64,000 nt of DNA from Paragonimus westermani (Eukaryota > Platyhelminthes > Trematoda > Plagiorchiida > Troglotrematidae). A program made the translations under genes and the position numbers. Under the pieces are notes generated by a model. It saw nothing but the letters and a program-made list of their open reading frames with translations, searched no databases and was not told the DNA's origin. Positions 10,220 to 21,289 of this stretch are shown here, piece after piece; position 1 is the stretch's first letter; the number at the start of each line of letters is the position of its first letter. Location: positions 62,001 to 126,000 of the forward strand of contig QNGE01000740.1 of NCBI GenBank assembly GCA_008508345.1, given 5' to 3'.

Positions 10220-10848
10220 ATTTATTAATTATGTTAATGTGGCTTGGGAAAATTCTCACCTATGGATGCAAACAACACGCATACCCATTCCTTTTACCAG
10301 GCTGCCTTCTAAACCAGTTTCCTTGAAATATTTTCTCATTCTCGTCATTCCACTATACCCCAATTTGAACATAATCTACTGCATGCTCACGAAGCTGTTA
10401 AAATTCCTGTATCACCTTATTCATTTGCGTTACAGTGAACGCATTATCCAAATTGTTGGAAAATGTTGAATCTTGACTTACTAGTAAATCCAGCGGGAAG
10501 ATATTACACAGAGCTATGTTTAGGACATGCGCATGGAGAAAACGGGTTTAAACTTCACGTATGCACTTATCCATAGTTAGCTGACCATTTGTGATGCTTT
10601 ATTCATCCCGGTAAGTCTTCATTCTACAACTGATATTATCTGATATCAACGGATCACTGGTTATCACACGAAAATCTTCGCACAATTTGTGAGAAAATAT
10701 CCCTTCCGTATACCTTGTACAAACACAGTGAAACCCCAACTCAAATTTTGTGCTGCCTCTCCTGATTTAAACCCCCCTTTATGAACCCATTAGAACCTCT
10801 GTTTTGGGAATATAGGTTTAAGTTTAAATGACGTCCCTATGAATCGAA
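10220..10848. other. Unassigned gap
   Basis: No open frame with a recognisable motif and no repeat was seen. Reading leftward from the Gypsy protease at 10849, the rest of an aspartic protease and RT would be expected, but I could not trace them. The minus-strand element piece seems to end near 10.85 kb. Confidence 0.4.
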
Positions 10849-11079
10849 CTAGCGCCTAAGGCTGAAATTCAGGGTGAGTGGCTTTTCAGTGTATGTTGGA
10901 ATCTTCGAACAACTAGCTGCCCACGGTGTGTACGTTACCGATTGAAGGTTGCGTTTGTTCCCTTTTGATGGGACGACGTCAAATTCTGCGTCCTTGCCAA
11001 TCATAACATTCTGGGCAGTTGAACGGTCGAGCGCATAAAATAGGTGACAGTTAGAGGAGCCATGAACAACCGCCGCCAC
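10849..11079 (-). pseudogene. CsRn1-type Gypsy protease, active site lost
   Basis: The frame contains SSNCHLFYALDRSTAQNVMI followed by AEFDVVPS, where fluke CsRn1-like elements have LFY..D..TG..FLIDTGAEVSVVPP. The D-T-G triad here reads G-K-D just before AEF, so the catalytic site is destroyed. The following YTEKPLTLNFSLRR matches the conserved 'YGE..L.L..GLRR' stretch. It lies downstream of the gag remnant on the same minus strand and next to a plus-strand RT of the same lineage. Confidence 0.65.
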
Positions 11080-11115
11080 TACTGGTTGGACTCGGTAAAA
11101 AGGACCGCTCTAGGG

Positions 11116-11398
11116 TCAAAACGACGATGACACCAACTCGTTTTGATTAACCTGTCGTCTGCGCAAATGACTTGCGGATCGGCGGTAACAAGGAGGGCCT
11201 CTAGACTTCGTTGCCGACTGTTTGGTGATAGCATAGAACCCTACACTTAGGCCGAAAAGCTGTTCTCTCAACGCATCCATTTTCTTCTGCCAGGGGCGAC
11301 TGGAGGACACATGTTGTGAACATACATGGGGTACCGTATACCTGGTCAGTCAGTTCTGCGGGTTTATGAACTGGTTTTTCCTTATAGAGTGTGAACAA
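11116..11398 (-). pseudogene. CsRn1-type Gypsy gag remnant
   Basis: Two overlapping frames carry parts of one gag. MFTLYKEKPVHKPAELTDQV (11201-11398) resembles the capsid segment in which small 'L..L' repeats precede the major homology region. The other frame (11116-11310) has a QKKMDALREQLFGLSV helical segment followed by a basic, Cys/His-poor remnant of a zinc region. One frameshift separates them. Placement directly upstream of the protease on the minus strand supports the call, but similarity is weak. Confidence 0.45.
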
Positions 11399-11574
11399 TA
11401 TTTTTCGAACATCGTCTGGCAGTCCCTTTGCGCCTCAGCCCACGCAGGAATGATTCCCCGACAGTATGTTCGCTTTGCAGTTGCGTTATATGGTGACTAG
11501 AGGTCAAGTGATGCTTATCGCGCCTGAACAACATTACCATCCCAGATCCACACCCCATCCCTCACGTTTGCGAC

Positions 11575-11931
11575 TTGCCAAATGGGGTACACGGGAAGAT
11601 CACCTTCTCCGAGACGGACTTGGTCCGAGTCAAAAACAAAATTCCCGTGGCCTTGGTGAGGTTCGCGGAGACAACCGTCATCATTTCCCTCGGACTCGAT
11701 GGATTCGTCTACATGCCATTCGGTTTACCGAACGCCGCACTGGCTTTCCGGAGGCTCATGCATCAAACTCTTCGTGGTCTTGGCTTTGCGCATGCTCATT
11801 CTAATGACTTCCCAGTCGCAGGTGAGGGCGCTGGGCAGCACGGGTGGCATCTTCAGGACTGTTTGAACGTTTATCCAACACATTGGGACGATGAAATATG
11901 TAAAGCGCATCTTCTGAGCTATTTTTCTTGA
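11575..11931 (+). pseudogene. Gypsy reverse transcriptase core, broken
   Basis: The frame starts LPNGVHGKITFSETDLVRVK, which is the fingers/palm entry motif (FSK.DL.RAY in active copies), and continues with the strongly conserved FVYMPFGLPNAALAFRRLMH. The catalytic Y-x-D-D is HSND near 11800, so the metal-binding site is lost. The frame continues to GQHGWHLQDCL and then leaves the family pattern. Missing RT thumb sequence before RNase H at 12147 indicates a deletion or decay. Confidence 0.8.
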
Positions 11932-12146
11932 ACATCGAATTGGTCGTAACGATATTGAGTGTTTGCCAAGGATAATCGGTGCTGTTAGGGAATATCCATG
12001 AACACACACCCTAAAAAGTTTCCGACGGTTCTTGGGCACGATTTTTACAGTTGTTAAAACCCCTCACGGATATTTCAAAAGCCAATCCCAAGCACCCCGT
12101 TTAATCTCCCGGGGCTAACACTGCGTTTCTTGCAGTCGAAGAAGCC

Positions 12147-12567
12147 TTGTCCCAAACAACCGCACGAACGCGTTCATGGGCAGATGGGTGTTCATCGCTA
12201 GGTTTGAAGACTTACGAGTGTCAGCCGGCTGTTGGTGCTGTTATACTACAAGACGCGAATAGTGGAATCCAGAATTTGTCCTTGTTCTTCCGAAAACACC
12301 AACCACCGCAGACACGTTACAGTACCTTCAGTTCTGAGCTACTGATCATTTACCTTGCTATTAAACACGTTCAATATTCTCTGGAAGGTTGCCACTTCCG
12401 TTTCTGCTCGCCACAAACTACCTGTGTACGTCTTCCGTCCTCCTCCTAACCGGCACTCTCCTAGAGAAACAAGACACTTGAATGTTTTCAACCAGTTCAC
12501 CACCGACGTCCGTCTTACAGATGGCTTCAGCAATTTTGTGTCATCTGAATATCACAAATGTCGCTGA
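12147..12567 (+). pseudogene. Gypsy RNase H region, frameshifted
   Basis: Frame 12147-12449 shows AVGAVILQDANSGIQNLSLF, FFRKHQPPQTRYSTFSSELL and IYLAIKHVQYSLEG, the RNase H core with its conserved Q-T-R-Y-S-T-F and E-L-L. The domain continues in another frame (12355-12567) with SPRETRHLNVFNQFTTDVR and a following SNFV segment. The first catalytic Asp (VDAS in active copies) is not preserved. At least one frameshift near 12440 separates the parts. Confidence 0.75.
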
Positions 12568-12858
12568 CCTTCTCGCACTTGCAGTTTCTTAGGTTAATGG
12601 CTCAGACCTCCGCCAACCCCGTGCCAACTACCCTGTGAAACTGCCTGATTTCCCTTTAGCCCAGTCAGAGTAGTAAATTGCGTGCGATGTCACGTCGCTA
12701 ATTCTTGACCGTCCGTTCTTTTCGCACGCCGGTTAGATGTTTCTAGCCAACTTCAACCCCCAGCTTATCCAAGTGCACGCGCCTGAACAAGGCCAGTCAT
12801 TAAACGTTACATTTGGTCAAGCATTCGTTAGGATGTCCGTAACGGGGCCAAACAGTGT

Positions 12859-13425
12859 TTGAAATGTCCACGTAGTGAAATCAATCTTCATACCGTCAGT
12901 ACCACTGGAACTTTTGCTTCACCGAACGAACGCCCTGAATACGTCCGTCTTGACTTCCTTGGTCCGCTTCCTCCTACCAACAACCATGCACACCTTATAA
13001 TTTGTGTGACGCGATTCACGAGATGGGGCATTCTCGCTCATTTGAATAACACGTCGACGGATGCCACTGCGCACAGCTTTTTCGAATCGTTGGGTCCGAA
13101 TTATGGTGTTCAGACCACAATCATTGGTGATCGTGAGTCCCAAATTGCTCCAGCCTTCTTCCGTGATTTGACTCATCTTCTGATGCGAGTACGTAACCGC
13201 CACTATGTATCATTCCTCGTCAAACAATGTGGTCGAAAGATTCCACCGTCAACTACAGTTGCCTTTATCGACAACATCAAATTGTCATGTAACAATTTTG
13301 GATCGTTTTTTCGCTCAACTATACTGGGTGGCCTCAGAAGTTTGCTAATACAGACAGTGAACCATGCTTACCTCAAAAGGTTCCGATCTGTGGAATGGGC
13401 TGAGTGGAAGAGTTGGTCTGCGTAA
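12859..13425 (+). pseudogene. Gypsy integrase core, degraded but long frame
   Basis: A 188-codon open frame begins in the zinc-domain tail (KCPRSEINLHTVS) and carries FASPNERPEYVRLDFLGPLPP, which holds the first catalytic Asp (LDFLGP). VTRFTRWG follows, then an IIGDRESQ segment with the second Asp in place of T-D-R-G. The third residue (Glu in G-x-V-E-R-F-H) is lost, the region reading QCGRKIPPS. No stop interrupts the frame although the residues are eroded. Confidence 0.75.
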
Positions 13426-13429
13426 TATA

Positions 13430-15235
13430 GCTAACCTAAGAAATGAACCAGCGATGTTGCACGGAAGTTTACTATAACACACAGGAACTTTCCACGATAG
13501 ACCTCATTAGGTTCAGTCCATTTTCCATTTTTAGGAAGTTCTCTTCGAAAATCACGGAAGTACCAGTAAGTCCCGTTCTTCTAGTGTGTTAAACGGATGT
13601 TGCCACAGTTGGTCCGCTATAAAAGCGATCACATAAAGCCGGAGGACGAGGCACATAAGAACTGATCGCGTTTTGATTGAAACAACGGGCAAGTGGTCTG
13701 TAGTTTGGATGAACGTGACAGGCACGAAAAACGGTGTAACAAGAAAGTAAAATAACTACCTGGCCTATAGTTTTCCAGACGTCGAAAATTCGAATAAAAG
13801 CCGTCAGAATAAAATAGAATGGAATGCATGCCCTCTGTGCGTTTTTGAAACGGTGAAAAACTGCGACATGACAAGTAGTTTTAATTCATTAACATTGGTC
13901 ACCTTTGATTAGCGTATGGTTTCGCGAAATTTCAAAGGCTTTCGCCCGTAACGGCGTTCGACTGCTATCTTTTGTCGTGCAGGGCTGGACCATTAATCCA
14001 CAATTATTCATATCACAGTTTTGATGTGGGGTTGATGCAATATTCAGATGATACTCATTATTTCTAACTGGCATGCTTTCATTGGCGTTAATGCTACAAA
14101 ATCAAGGCGTAGGATTATTGCACATGGTCCTGAGTGGTTCTTAAGATATTGGGTTACATCAAAAAATCCATAGTACAGTTTTTCTGAGCGCCCAATGCGT
14201 TTATCCAAGGATCTTGTGGATTGTTCGAGACGGTTCGAAGTGAACTACGTCACTGATTGCTGTCTGTAACATTTCTTAGTGTCCTCTAAAAACATCAGAT
14301 GTGGTTGGGCTTATTACAGAAGCATTTCTCAGTTTCATAAAAGCTACGAACTTTTAAGAATGTACCAGGATATAGTCCGTAGTTTGGGTAGTATGAAAGA
14401 AGCATCAGATAATACCCGTTACAGTGTACCTGACGTTGTATGGCTTATATATTTTACTACGGCCATGTGCCCCGACCATATAACTGTAGCCAACATTTTG
14501 TTGCAGACAGCAAACAGTGAAGTAGTCAATCCCGTTTCACTGCCCCGAACAATGCGGATGATCGTTGGGTAAACGCACTGGACGCCCATAAAACTTTATT
14601 ATGGACCATGTGATACGTGTCAGTACGAAATGTACACACTGCGCTCATAAGTGCAATCGCTAAATTGGCGCTTCGCTGCTTTGGTGTCAGACACGTCATA
14701 ACCGGGCTGAACCTTATCCGAGTATATTGTTCTACGCGGATATCCCGTGTGGAGTAGAATGGAGGGTATACGCGATGCGAATGGTTTATTAGTTCATCGC
14801 AGCTGTGTGGATTAGTCTACACACAGTTATTTTGTCTCCGTAGGCTTATAATTGACCTCATACGCTCTATGTGTCTCAAGATACATATTAAGAGAACAGT
14901 AATTACCACTCCCTTATGTGGACTATGTGAATATAGCCATAATATTGGCCAAGCTAATACATCACCATCCTTTAGTTGGCGCGATTACAAACACGTTCAC
15001 TTTGTAATTTGGAAATCGTACTATTCAAGGTGGTGGTTCAAAGTGTTGATATTGCAAATAACTCTTTGAATACAAAACGTACATGTTTAAGTGCCTTATT
15101 TTCTATCTGACGAATTGGAACAATGCGCTTCACGTAATGTACGAGGATGGATTTCCGTTTAGCACATTTGAGCTCCACAGGTAACCGAGAATTGTGTAGC
15201 GTGTGACAAAATCGCTTAAAATGCTATGCGCAGTT
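13430..15235. other. Unassigned region
   Basis: Open frames here are short, and none carries a motif I recognise. The part just after the integrase could hold the 3' LTR of the CsRn1-type element, but no repeat partner was found. Confidence 0.4.
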
Positions 15236-15358
15236 TTCCCTCCTACCATTCCCCGACTCTTCCCGAAGTGTCTCCTTAGAACACTCATGGATCACGCGAG
15301 TGAATCCCCGATCAAGGAACGCTCATAGACCACTCAGAAAATGGTCTTGCTACTAGGG
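15236..15358 (-). repeat. Short dispersed repeat (copy 2, inverted)
   Basis: The reverse complement begins cccctagtagcaagacc and can be followed alongside 8551-8690: tccttgatcg against tccctgatcg, and ggagacacttcgggaagagt against tagacactttgggaacactc. Roughly 60-70 percent identity by eye. It is a second member of the hairpin-bearing small repeat family. Confidence 0.55.
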
Positions 15359-15359
15359 G

Positions 15360-17014
15360 TTCATCTTAATGAGAGTGGGCTTTGGCCGGGTAGTGAAAAC
15401 CACAAAGTATACTGCGAACAATTTGAAGGAGTTACTTGTTCGATGAAACCCATGTTGAACCCGTAGACATATAAGTGACCTTGCGCACTTTGTAAGGTTT
15501 GTTTCGTACACACTTTACGACCGTATGACTGTAGCTAGTCTCGTCACGTCTGGTCGTTTTTAGCCAAACGTTGAATTCTAATTGTTCCTATAATCACTGA
15601 CGCATGAATGTCGAAAATGAGTCAAACAATGCTTGTTTAGGTGTTAGCAGAACTAGTGTATGAAATTTATCACCCCATTGTTGTGTTTTCTCACGCGCGA
15701 TTGCAACCGCGCTATATCACCTGGTACCAAAATTAAATGGAAACGAAACTTTTCCAGCGTAAATTCCTTACGTGATGATATCACAGGAGGGTTGTAGCGG
15801 CCTGGAGGTTTCACTGGCCTGCCTGCGGTATGGTGTGTAAAATAGTTCCAAAACTCATAGTTGCTATTAAGAAAGCTCGCGCGGTTCATGCTGTCCGATT
15901 GTTCGTCTACATGCCATTTGACCGTGGCGCGAACCCGAAGGACACGTGTCACATTCTTCCGGTTTACTCGCTCGTCAACGGCCGGTCTCTAGCCTCTCTA
16001 GCTATTTTGCGTGTCGGTGCCTTTTATAGCGCTATCAGAGACCACCTGTACATTTCGTCGAATAAAGATTTGGTCTCTCTCCTTAACGGTCTTTTGCTTT
16101 TCGCGTCTGATAATTGCGTACCTGGGGAAAACGCGACTTAGTGCGACGAACACTAAAGGGTGAATGTGTATGTTGCTGCTTATTTCATTGCAAAACTGCA
16201 GCCATATCCCTTGGGCTGAGCGCCGAAGTCAAAAGAAACTGAGGAAGCAGAATATCTTCACCAGTTGTTTATGTATAATTACAATCCGAAATGCCCCTGA
16301 ACAACCTGATTATGTTTAAGAAAAGAATTTGAACCAGCAGATCTCCCTTGCGTTTTCCTTGTAGTTGGATAAAATTAATCAAATCCTTCGCACCTCTCCA
16401 CCTCAATCTTCTGTGTAAGATATGCGTCCGCAACCTTTCATAGTCATTCTCGCGTCAAAGGATATGGCAGATCACATACTGGAACGTTACCGTCATCGGC
16501 CTCACTTCGCTCCCAGAAGAAATTCCTTTTCCCTTTGTCGATAGAGAGAGGAACATGCGAAACTCGCGCTGGTCGTATTATATTTCCGTCGGTGGATTTT
16601 CGGATATATGAAAATGTACCCCAACCAGAAACAGTAAATGACCGACGGTCAAACTCACCCTCAGTTAAACGGGGAGCCTCGTTTGCCTGGTTAGGCTCTC
16701 ACCCGCAAATTTGACTATTAGCTCCTTAAAAATGTTATACATTTATGTTCAAATTTTTCTTAATAATCTGGCTAAACTCTAGGGAACCCTTTTCTTATCG
16801 AGGGCTGTTCATCTTTACGAATGCCGAAACGTGGTTTTACGCGTCTGATGTAGACCAAAAGCTGGAAAAAGTACCTTTATTCATTTCCGTTAATGCTTCT
16901 ATCAAATTTGGCGGTGAAACCCACTGTCAGTAATTGTTATCCTGGTTACTGAGTTGGTATCACATACGGTGCCGTATCTGTGTGATTCCTCAAAATAATA
17001 ATTAACACATACAA
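15360..17014. other. Unassigned region with overlapping open frames 15653-16141
   Basis: A 99-codon minus frame (15653-15952) and a 103-codon plus frame (15830-16141) overlap. Neither shows a motif I recognise nor is bounded by clear splice sites. Sequence toward 17.0 kb probably contains the decayed 5' part of the CR1-like element. Confidence 0.35.
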
Positions 17015-18500
17015 ATGTCTAATTTGGGTACTCCGCCGTCCTCTGTCTTCCGGTGCTTTTCGGGTAAACTAATCACTGGAGTAGAAAGATTGACTTCGGA
17101 AGGACATTTTCATGTACTCGTGGTGAAAGATTTTATCATCCCTGGGATCAAGTCCCCTATTAACCCACGTACGGGATCCGAGGATTACTCATCTGTAAAA
17201 TACTCCAACCATGTGCTACGCTGGAGCCTCAATGAACACATTTGCGACTACACACCGCGTCACACCAGTCAAGCCCCTTCTCTGTTGGGTTACGCTCATA
17301 CCGTTGAGGGCTTGAACAATAAATGAGCTCAAAGTATTGACCTCATCACAGCTGAATTCCTAAACTCACCCACCCAGCTAGCAGTCATCACAGAGACTTA
17401 AGGCGAGTAACTGCAGATTGCCTCAAATCTTACCTGTTGTTCTTGACTTGGGAAAGTCCTGACGTCTGCTGTACTAAAAACCTGCATCTAAAGCTTTGAT
17501 AAATCAACCTGGCAGCTAAAGTTAACACATTCCTGTCTACGGATAAATTGCGAAAAGCTCCTCATCAGCTTTGTTGCAGTACAATCAAAGTGATCTACAA
17601 TAAACTTATAGTATCATCAGGATGTCTGGTACTGAATCCACTCAGGGGCTCTACGCCAGTACTTGAAGTTGGTGCATGGCTTTCACCCGGAAAAGCCGTC
17701 TACACTATCATCAGTTGCTCACAAGTGCATTTATCGCCGACGTAGAAAGCCTTTTCAGTTTCGTGTTTTCCAGCCGCGAAACAATAGCGGGTGTTCTCGA
17801 TTTAACGGATCCATATGGGCCTACCAGTATCGACAGGCAGCCTATGTTAAGTGGCTGTCAGAATTCCATCTGCAAATAATTTTTTAAGGCGCTAATCTGT
17901 TATCTTTCCAAACGGTATTTGCACAGTAGATTTGTCTGCACCAGCTGTACTAGCCAGGCTGCGTGGCTCCAAGTGCAGATACCCGCACCAGATGGAATCT
18001 AGTTTTTTATTTTATTTAAAGATACCGGACAGCTTGCAAGCAATCTGAACATGTTGCTGCTTCCACTAGTTACAAGCAACTAATCGAATTCTCACGTTCA
18101 GGTGTGGCCGCTGCGGTCTTCCTACAGATTACAGGCCAGTCGTTTTTTTAGTAGCCCATCAAAAGTCCTTGAAACACATGTAGATTATGCTCTTTCAGTC
18201 AACCGTATACCAAAAACTTTTTCAAATCCACAGCATAAATTTGCTTAGCAGCAAACTTCTTGTTGACCTCTGGCGCGGTCAGCCAATCACAGCAACGGAG
18301 TGTATGTTGTATATCTCAAAATTCCGAAGGTGTTCGGTTGAGTAGACCGCACAATCTTGCTTATAGACTTATTCCACCTTGGTGTCTACGGCAGTCTGCT
18401 ATTGGTATGTTTGCTGAGCTTGGCATTTAGGTTGCAAACGTTTCATAACCACGTTAGTTGACATCACCTATGTGTAGGTGTTTCGACGTATAGTTCTGAG
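17015..18500 (+). mobile_element. CR1-like non-LTR retrotransposon relic, endonuclease to RT
   Basis: Frame 17015-17326 is the C-terminal half of an apurinic-type endonuclease: LVVKDFIIPGIKSPI stands where L-V-x-G-D-F-N-x-P-x-I-D-W is expected, then GSEDYSS and, at the end, PSLLGYAHTVEGLN for the conserved P-S-L-L-D-Y-V-L-T. Downstream, near 18130-18420, RT can be traced with stops: YRPVVFLVAHQKSLKH (Y-R-P-V-S-L-T box) and, after frameshifts, QHKFA* and SKFRRC (for QHGF and FSKAF). The catalytic YADD region was not found, the copy apparently being cut off by the RTE element that follows. Inactive. Confidence 0.7.
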
Positions 18501-18929
18501 CGTGGAGTTTTGATCCTTTTGTGACAAACGGTTAAAGCATGTCAGAAGGTATTATTGTCACCATCTTGCGACGACTATTTTTTAATCTACTCTTCCTTCT
18601 TTTCTGTTGTCTTAGTGGTACTTACAGGTTGTGTTTCTCAAAACCAAAAGATGACGGGAGTTTGCTGTGAAAACGTATGTTTCAAAGGAGAATGGTGGCT
18701 TTGACAGAGTGGGATTTCTTTCACGGCACTGAAGCTTATGATAAATCAGCGTTCTGTCCATCCTAGATCTGAATGTGGGAACTACTATGACAACCACTTT
18801 ATTGAGCATTCAAAAGAAATGGAACGTGTCTCATGCTTTTTGGAACAGCAGATTGTTCTGTCCTTTGATTCTTGCTGTCTTGGAGATGAGGTTGGTGCAA
18901 ATGAATGTTTGCCGGCTACATGCGGTTCA

Positions 18930-20755
18930 CACATCAGTAGACAGCTGGTCGGTCAGATAGATGGGCCGAACATTTGGCGGAAGAGTTCAGCTGATGACAG
19001 CTGGACCATGTAGATAACAGTTGATGCTCTTCTGACAGTCCTGCGTCAGAATTGGAGGCAGCCGCGAATTCCAACTTGGTGAAGCATAGAGAAGCTGCAG
19101 GTCCAGACCTTTTCCTGATCTCTCCGTCAATACGAGACTGGACACGTAGATCAACAGGCCACTCTTGCACGAACGCTAGAATCATTGAATGTCGATGTGA
19201 CAGTTCGAGGGCTAGAACCCAGGACAGTAGCCACTGTATAGAACTAACAGCACCTGCATTGTCTGCGCAACACTGGTTATGGAGCAACGTCATGTGCACC
19301 TCCGGCCAACAGTTGCAGTGTTTTTCGACCGTAAAGGTGCGTTCGATTTGGTGGATCGATCTACACTTTTGGAGTCGCTTCAGCGCAAGGGTGTACCGAC
19401 AAAGTATGTGAACATACTGTCTGCGCATTATTCCCATACTTCAGCTCAAGATATGGTTTACGTCTGACAATTTCAGCATCACGATCGGCGTACGCCAATT
19501 CTGTCCTCTTTCACCACTTTTGTTGAATTTCGTCATAGAAAAAATAGTGGGGGACTGTCTGTGATACTCACAAGATGCCGGTGTGAACCTTCTACCCAGT
19601 GGGAGGCTGAATGATCTTGATTATGCTGACGACAAGGTGTTGCTCTCTGATGACGTTCGAGCAGCACAAGCAATACTAGATGCAATTTCGCGTTCTGCCA
19701 AATACTTCGGAATGCGCTTTGCAACCTCCAAGTGCTTCTGCAAGATTGCCTTGTCTACGTAGATTTAATGTTAGATAATGAAGTCATGGAGGTTGTTGGC
19801 GGGTTTATGTACCTGGGAAGCTGCATCAGCGGCGGTGGTGGAAATGTAGGAAATGAAATAGAAGCGCGTATCTCTGAGGCCAAAGTGATATTCGCCAACC
19901 TATTATGACAGAGAGGTCTCTCTGAAACTTGAGGGTCGCGTATATAGAGTAAAATTGAGGGCCGTATTAATTTGCGGCAGCAAAACCTGGCCGATGAGGG
20001 TAGAAGACGTGAACCGTCTTGAGGTATTTGACCAGCGATATTTGCGTTCAATTGCTGGTATTGGGTGACACCAGCGAGTAAACAACGAAGAGGTTAGGAA
20101 GCGGATATTCGGTAGTGATTATCAAACAGGTTCTTTTGCTTGGTTCCTACGCTCGCACAGACTTAAATGTTCAGGTCATGTACTAAGGATGCCTGGTGTT
20201 CATCTGCCGTACCGAGCACTCTTTGTCGAGGTTGGGGCCGACTGACGTAGGGTACGAGGTGGACAGATGTGGACCTGGCGTAGAGAAACGAAGTTGTTCA
20301 CTAAGGGGTCGGCTACTGCAGGTCGAGTTAGTATCTCGGGCTGGGGTCCTCTTGACCCACAGAGTCGGTGGTTGGAGATGTTAGGTGACATGGTGGCTAA
20401 TTGTGTTCAGTGACGTGAATGTTGTCTTTGTTTGGCCGGGCTGTCCGTGAAGTGAGTATATATTCAATGGTGCGTGGCAGTAACAGCCGTAAGGAATCCG
20501 TCTTGTTGATGATCCTTACTTTTCCTTAAAGTTTGGTTGTTTTTGTTTGCGAAGTGTAGACACGTTGATTTTAAGTATTTGAACACAGACAGTATTTTTA
20601 GCGGTTAGATCCTTTCCCCTCCTCTTCTTTTTTCTTCTCTCTTCCTATACAAGGTTTATTTTTTCTCTTTGTGGTGGTGTGGCAGTTAAACATCAGTAAG
20701 AACTAGTAATGCATTGCTGTCTATGTTGATGATGACGATGATTCTTCACTCAGGG
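18930..20755 (+). mobile_element. RTE-clade (SR2-like) non-LTR retrotransposon, 3' part
   Basis: Starting from RWAEHLAEEFS near 18959 the pol frame can be followed with stops and shifts through KHREAAGPDLF, FFDRKGAFDLVDRSTLLESL, RRQFCPLSPLL (for GVRQGCPLSPFL) and LNDLDYADDKVLLSDD near 19615, where the catalytic YADD box is intact. VYLGSCISGGG follows, then VYRVKLRAVLIC, the FDQRYLRSIAGI block and, near 20140-20400, the RTE C-terminal region ending in a DMVANCVQ remnant. The 3' tail ends with gatgatgacgatgat at 20728-20742, a short-repeat terminus as seen in RTE elements. Two stops after EFS and several frameshifts make it inactive. Endonuclease is absent: the copy is 5'-truncated. Confidence 0.85.
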
Positions 20756-20938
20756 GACTTGGGGAGAAATTCATATCTAACTAACAGAACTGTTACGTAC
20801 AGCGTAGGGTAGTTGTGATTTCAGTAACTAACAACAGTTGTCTCCTGTTCTAAATGGCGACCCGAAAGCTATGCGACAATCAAGGTGGCATCAGCCAAGT
20901 GTCCATCGCTTTGAAGTTACTCACTGGTCTTGTGAAGT

Positions 20939-21282
20939 ATGAACACATTAAATCTAAGAACGCTGTATGAAGAGCAGGCAGAATTCCAACCCATTAATTG
21001 GTCTCCGAGGTACTGGAACTCTTACAAACACCTGGTGGTCCTGGCATATTTAGTCCTGAAGATTACCTTCGAGTGGATTCCTCGTACCGTTTTTCGAAAC
21101 TCTTCCTTTTGCAGTGGAGTTCCAAAGAAAAAATGCGGGTTTTTATTCATCGTATGCTCACTTCCTACGTACATTGCGTACACGTGGACAACTATTCCGG
21201 ATGTTCAGCATTCCTAGTTTTGTCTGCCAGTGGTATCCAACCCTTCCTTTGCTGTTTAACTTCTTTATGGATTAAGTTCTAA
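20939..21282 (+). mobile_element. Second RTE reverse transcriptase fragment
   Basis: In two overlapping plus frames: LRTLYEEQAEFQP (for R.RDEQAGFRPG), VLAYLVLKITFEW (for V.FLDLKAAFD), FCSGVPKKKCGF and ASGIQPFLCCL (for SGVRQGCP..PFLF). The fragment lies in the same orientation 0.2 kb downstream of the RTE 3' tail but is an independent copy, since RT motifs recur after the tail. Heavily eroded. Confidence 0.55.
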
Positions 21283-21289
21283 TAAGCTC

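Larger units (their letters stand above)
11480..13425 (+). mobile_element. CsRn1-type Gypsy pol (RT, RNase H, integrase), degraded
   Basis: Plus-strand pol in the order RT, RNase H, integrase over 1.9 kb. It starts at a VTRGQVMLIAPEQ segment matching the linker before RT. There is no gag or protease upstream on this strand. Those domains lie directly adjacent but inverted (10849-11398). Together the two parts make one set of Gypsy domains. The interval 12560-12858, expected to hold the integrase zinc domain, is too decayed to read. LTRs were not recognised. Confidence 0.8.

Noticed and set aside
15653..16141. Overlapping opposite-strand frames of about 100 codons
   Set aside because: No motif, no splice sites and no homologous copy elsewhere in the window. 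Likely chance.
18934..19437. 167-codon minus-strand frame
   Set aside because: It is the antisense shadow of the RTE reverse transcriptase, which is clearly readable on the plus strand.
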